This document shows, one piece after another, positions 6,639-9,077 of a stretch of DNA of 9,077 nt. Made by a program: the position numbers and the translations under genes. A model generated the notes under the pieces. The model was given only the letters and a program-made list of their open reading frames with translations, had not been told where the DNA came from and ran no database searches. The stretch spans positions 1-9,077 of the forward strand of contig RFHN01000276.1 of the NCBI GenBank assembly GCA_003695835.1, in the 5' to 3' direction. Within the stretch, counting starts at the first letter, position 1. Each line of letters begins with the position of its first letter. The DNA is from Armatimonadota bacterium (GTDB taxonomy: Bacteria > Armatimonadota > Fimbriimonadia > Fimbriimonadales > ATM1).

Positions 6639-7904
6639 CTACGATTGCGCCTGAGCAACGGAGGCGCCGTCGAGCTTGCGTTTCAGCACTTCGAGGGCCT
6701 TTTGGAGTTGTACGTCGCTGTCCAGCTTCCCTTGCTCGACTCCGGGCGGATTCTTGATCTCGATTTCCGGTTTGAGCTGCCCGCCGGTCACTTCGCCCCA
6801 CTCGTTTTCAATACGTTGAACCGAGTCGCCGGAGGGGAGGTAATAGCGACCGATCGTAACCTTCAGCTGGGCGCCGTCCGGGAGGTCGTAGATGGACTGC
6901 ACGGATCCCTTGCCGTACGTCGGCTCGCCGACGAGCGTCGCTCTTTGGTAATCCCGTAAGACACCAGCGAAGATCTCCGCCGCGCTGGCGCTATTCCCGT
7001 TGATGAGGACGACGATCGGGTAGTTGCGGCTATCTGCGTACCCTCGTGGTCCGAAGTACGGCAGCCTGCTGCCTCCCCGCTCTTCGAGGGTCACAATCAG
7101 TTTTCCGTCGAGGAACCGAGCAAGCATCTCTCCGGCGCGTTCGAGAAGGCCGCCCGGGTTGTCCCGCACGTCTATGATCAAACCCTTCAGTCCTTTCCGC
7201 TCGAGGTCGGCAAGCTCTCGATCGAATTGTGATACGATCGTATCGCTAAAGGAACGAATCAGCAGATAGCCGATGTGGTCCTCGAGCATCTCACCGTAGA
7301 CGTCCTGGATGACGACCTTTTCGCGGGTGAGGCGATAGGTCTTCGTCTGTCCGGTCGAAGGTCGCAACACCTCGAGAGTAACTTGCGTCCCTTCTTCGCC
7401 GCGAATCTTGCCCACCGCAGCCTCCACGTCCACGATGGATTCGCCGTTCACCTTCGTGATAATGTCCCCAGGCTTAATCCCAGCCCTTTCGGCGGGGCCG
7501 CCCCGGAACACGCGCCCTACGAGCGCGCCCAGCTCATGCACGCCGAGCTCCGCCCCGATGCCTCCCGTTCCGAGGAACCTGCCCTGCGTCCGCTCGTCGA
7601 ACCGACTGGCGAACTCGGGCGGCAGGAACGCGGTGTGCGGATCGCCGAGCGAGTCGAGCATCCCCTGAATGGCCGCGTAGGTCAGGTCTTCCGTCTTTGG
7701 GTCGCCGTAGTAGGCTTCCCGCACCGTGGCCAAGGCGTCGTTGAAGACCGCCGTGGGGCGATCGGGGGACTCGCGCCCCTTTTGCCCCAGCGCCTCCCTA
7801 AGCGCAGTGAAGTTCGGCGCATGCCCGACCGCAAGGTCCCTTGCGCCAAAGCCGAGCGTGAGACCCAACACGAAAAGAGCGAGGGCGCCCAGAAATCCTT
7901 TCAT
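6639..7904 (-). CDS. Carboxy-terminal processing protease, S41A family (CtpA/Prc-like)
   Basis: 421-residue extracytoplasmic serine protease that cleaves C-terminal tails of envelope proteins. An N-terminal hydrophobic segment (4-20) is a signal peptide or anchor. The S41 N-terminal helical region is at about 50-100 (YYGDPKTEDLTYAAIQGMLD, GDPHTAFLPP), the PDZ domain at about 108-190 (GTGGIGAEL, GPAERAGIKPGDIITKVNG), and the protease core at about 205-385 (DVRDNPGGLLERA 245-257; INGNSASAAEIFAG 301-314; GEPTYGKGSVQ 326-336). By alignment with CtpB/D1P the catalytic residues are Ser307, Lys332 (25 residues later, the family spacing) and Gln336. A strong GGAGGT (7919-7914) lies nine bases before the ATG, although the start also overlaps the upstream stop as ATGA. 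Everything needed for activity appears present. Confidence 0.93.
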   Translation of the reverse strand: MKGFLGALALFVLGLTLGFGARDLAVGHAPNFTALREALGQKGRESPDRPTAVFNDALATVREAYYGDPKTEDLTYAAIQGMLDSLGDPHTAFLPPEFASRFDERTQGRFLGTGGIGAELGVHELGALVGRVFRGGPAERAGIKPGDIITKVNGESIVDVEAAVGKIRGEEGTQVTLEVLRPSTGQTKTYRLTREKVVIQDVYGEMLEDHIGYLLIRSFSDTIVSQFDRELADLERKGLKGLIIDVRDNPGGLLERAGEMLARFLDGKLIVTLEERGGSRLPYFGPRGYADSRNYPIVVLINGNSASAAEIFAGVLRDYQRATLVGEPTYGKGSVQSIYDLPDGAQLKVTIGRYYLPSGDSVQRIENEWGEVTGGQLKPEIEIKNPPGVEQGKLDSDVQLQKALEVLKRKLDGASVAQAQS

Positions 7905-9077
7905 TCCGCTCCGACCTCCTCACTGCCCTTCACGGAAAGCAAGAACGGCTCCCTGAGAAGCGGCTTCTTCTCCTTCGAGTAGTAGATGCCGGTGGGCAAG
8001 CTGAAGCCGGAACCGGTCTCGAGAGGATAGAACTCGATTCGAATGCCCAGGCCAGCCGCCTGCCCGCTCTCTTCGGCGCCCATAGCCGTTAGGGCGTTCA
8101 CGAACAGCTCCGCCTCCTTGGTCGTTCCTTCGTCGGCGAGAACTTTCAAACCGGCGGCCTTCCGGATGGCCTCAGTGGGCACGCTCTCGATCGGGGAAAG
8201 GGCAGCATCGGGCTTCGGTTTGACATAACCCAGCGCGCCTGTCGCGCCCAAGAGACCAAGCGTTCGGCGAACCTGCTCCAGGTCCCCTCCGGGATTGTTG
8301 CGCACGTCTATCGCTTCGACTTTGCCGGTCCGTAGAGCCTCTGCAATGCGTTCCGCGCTGTCCGCCCCGAACGCAGCAATGCGAAGCGTCCTGCCGTTGA
8401 GGGTTACGGTGTCAAAACGGGTAACGCGTCGGTTGACCTTCAGGGGTATCTCCTTGCCATCGCGCAGGACCGACAGCTCGACGGTTCCGCGGTCCACCGC
8501 CGTGAGTTCGTGAAAGGCCTTATCCCATAGTATCAGCTTTTCGGCTCTTTCTTGTAACGCAGAGAGCCTCTTTTGAAACTCCTCCCTCGTAATCTTCCCT
8601 TCGTCCCGCTGCTTGTGCAGGTCTTCCCACTCTGGTCGGAGGCTTCGATTCGCCACCCAGTGCCCTTGGAGCGATTCAATCCAGTCGCCCGGCTTAATGC
8701 CTGCCTCCTCCGCGGGACTGCCAGGCGCGACGGCGAGAACCATCAAAGGGTACATGTAGTCCTCGCCACGCTTGATCCGAACGAGCTGCAAGTAAGCGCC
8801 GATGCCGTGTGCTTCGCCGTCGTAGTAATCACGGATCGCCTGGAACTCCGGTTTGGAGTAGAACTCTGCGCCGGTGGCATTCAGAGACTCCACCAGCCCG
8901 CGGACCGCTCCGTCCGAAAGCGGAGCCATTTCGGTGACGGGGTCCACGTAGTGGCGCAATGCCAAGCGCCGCACGTTGTCGAAATAGGATGCCGCCGAGG
9001 TGCCGTCCGAAAGGCGAACCGGCTCCGAAGCCGAGGCGACCATGCCCAAGAAAGGGCGGGACGAACCAGCAGAGCCC
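7901..9077 (-). CDS. S41-family pseudoprotease paralog with PDZ domain (probably 5'-incomplete)
   Basis: Numbered from the TTG at 9049 (382 residues); an ATG follows at 9043, but the frame is open to the right window edge, so a signal peptide may lie outside. Order resembles the downstream S41 protease: helical region 20-70, PDZ about 78-130 (MYPLMVLAVAPGSPAEEAGI, KPGDWIESLQG), an inserted charged helical stretch about 138-172, and an S41 core with AIDVRNNPGGDLEQV (246-260). At the catalytic Ser the segment reads DEGTTKEAELF (306-316) with Lys311 in place of Ser, and at the catalytic Lys it reads AAGLGIRI (331-338) with Leu334 and Ile338 in place of Lys and Gln. The fold is kept but the catalytic set is lost. 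It is coupled to the active protease by ATGA. A role as partner, adaptor or substrate-binding subunit is inferred. Confidence 0.8.
   Translation of the reverse strand, partial: GSAGSSRPFLGMVASASEPVRLSDGTSAASYFDNVRRLALRHYVDPVTEMAPLSDGAVRGLVESLNATGAEFYSKPEFQAIRDYYDGEAHGIGAYLQLVRIKRGEDYMYPLMVLAVAPGSPAEEAGIKPGDWIESLQGHWVANRSLRPEWEDLHKQRDEGKITREEFQKRLSALQERAEKLILWDKAFHELTAVDRGTVELSVLRDGKEIPLKVNRRVTRFDTVTLNGRTLRIAAFGADSAERIAEALRTGKVEAIDVRNNPGGDLEQVRRTLGLLGATGALGYVKPKPDAALSPIESVPTEAIRKAAGLKVLADEGTTKEAELFVNALTAMGAEESGQAAGLGIRIEFYPLETGSGFSLPTGIYYSKEKKPLLREPFLLSVKGSEEVGAE

Noticed and set aside
4161..7982. Several plus-strand open frames (4161-4931, 5271-6026, 7275-7982) opposite the secreted protein and the S41 genes
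   Set aside because: They mirror well-supported minus-strand genes, have arginine-rich or otherwise unfamily-like composition, and have no motif or own ribosome site that I could see.

Overview
All eight protein-coding genes lie on the minus strand, so the window reads from right (position 9077) to left (position 1). It is GC-rich and densely packed, with ATGA overlaps or gaps of a few bases in most places. The organism is a diderm-type or otherwise atypical bacterium outside the well-studied model groups. The mix of a dcw division cluster with a large secreted protein built from a DNRLRE/CBM96-like domain, a CARDB-like domain, a metzincin-type HExxHxxGxxD motif and a C-terminal discoidin-type domain recalls Armatimonadota (Fimbriimonadia) or Planctomycetes-like genomes. 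That placement is an impression, not a proof.

Right part (about 9077-3993): an envelope and extracytoplasmic block. Two S41 (carboxy-terminal processing protease) paralogs are coupled by an ATGA overlap. The upstream one has lost both catalytic residues and looks like a pseudoprotease; the downstream one keeps the Ser/Lys/Gln catalytic set. They are followed by the 870-residue putative secreted metalloprotease-like protein and, after 12 bases, by a GT83/ArnT-like polytopic glycosyltransferase (3980-2454).

Middle (2453-2209): the only intergenic stretch of any size. It carries candidate control elements for the division cluster: three TGGGA motifs resembling MraZ boxes, a 12-bp perfect inverted repeat made of two GACCGGTC palindromes 22 bp apart, and a possible 26-codon leader ORF with a good Shine-Dalgarno sequence whose stop overlaps the mraZ start as ATGA.

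Left part (2208-1): the head of the division and cell wall (dcw) cluster in canonical order, mraZ - rsmH (mraW) - ftsL-like - ftsI (pbp). The last gene is cut by the window edge and starts at a TTG inside the end of ftsL. MraZ is expected to control the cluster, RsmH methylates 16S rRNA, and FtsL and FtsI act together in septal peptidoglycan synthesis.

No tRNA, rRNA, CRISPR array, insertion sequence or convincing intrinsic terminator was seen.
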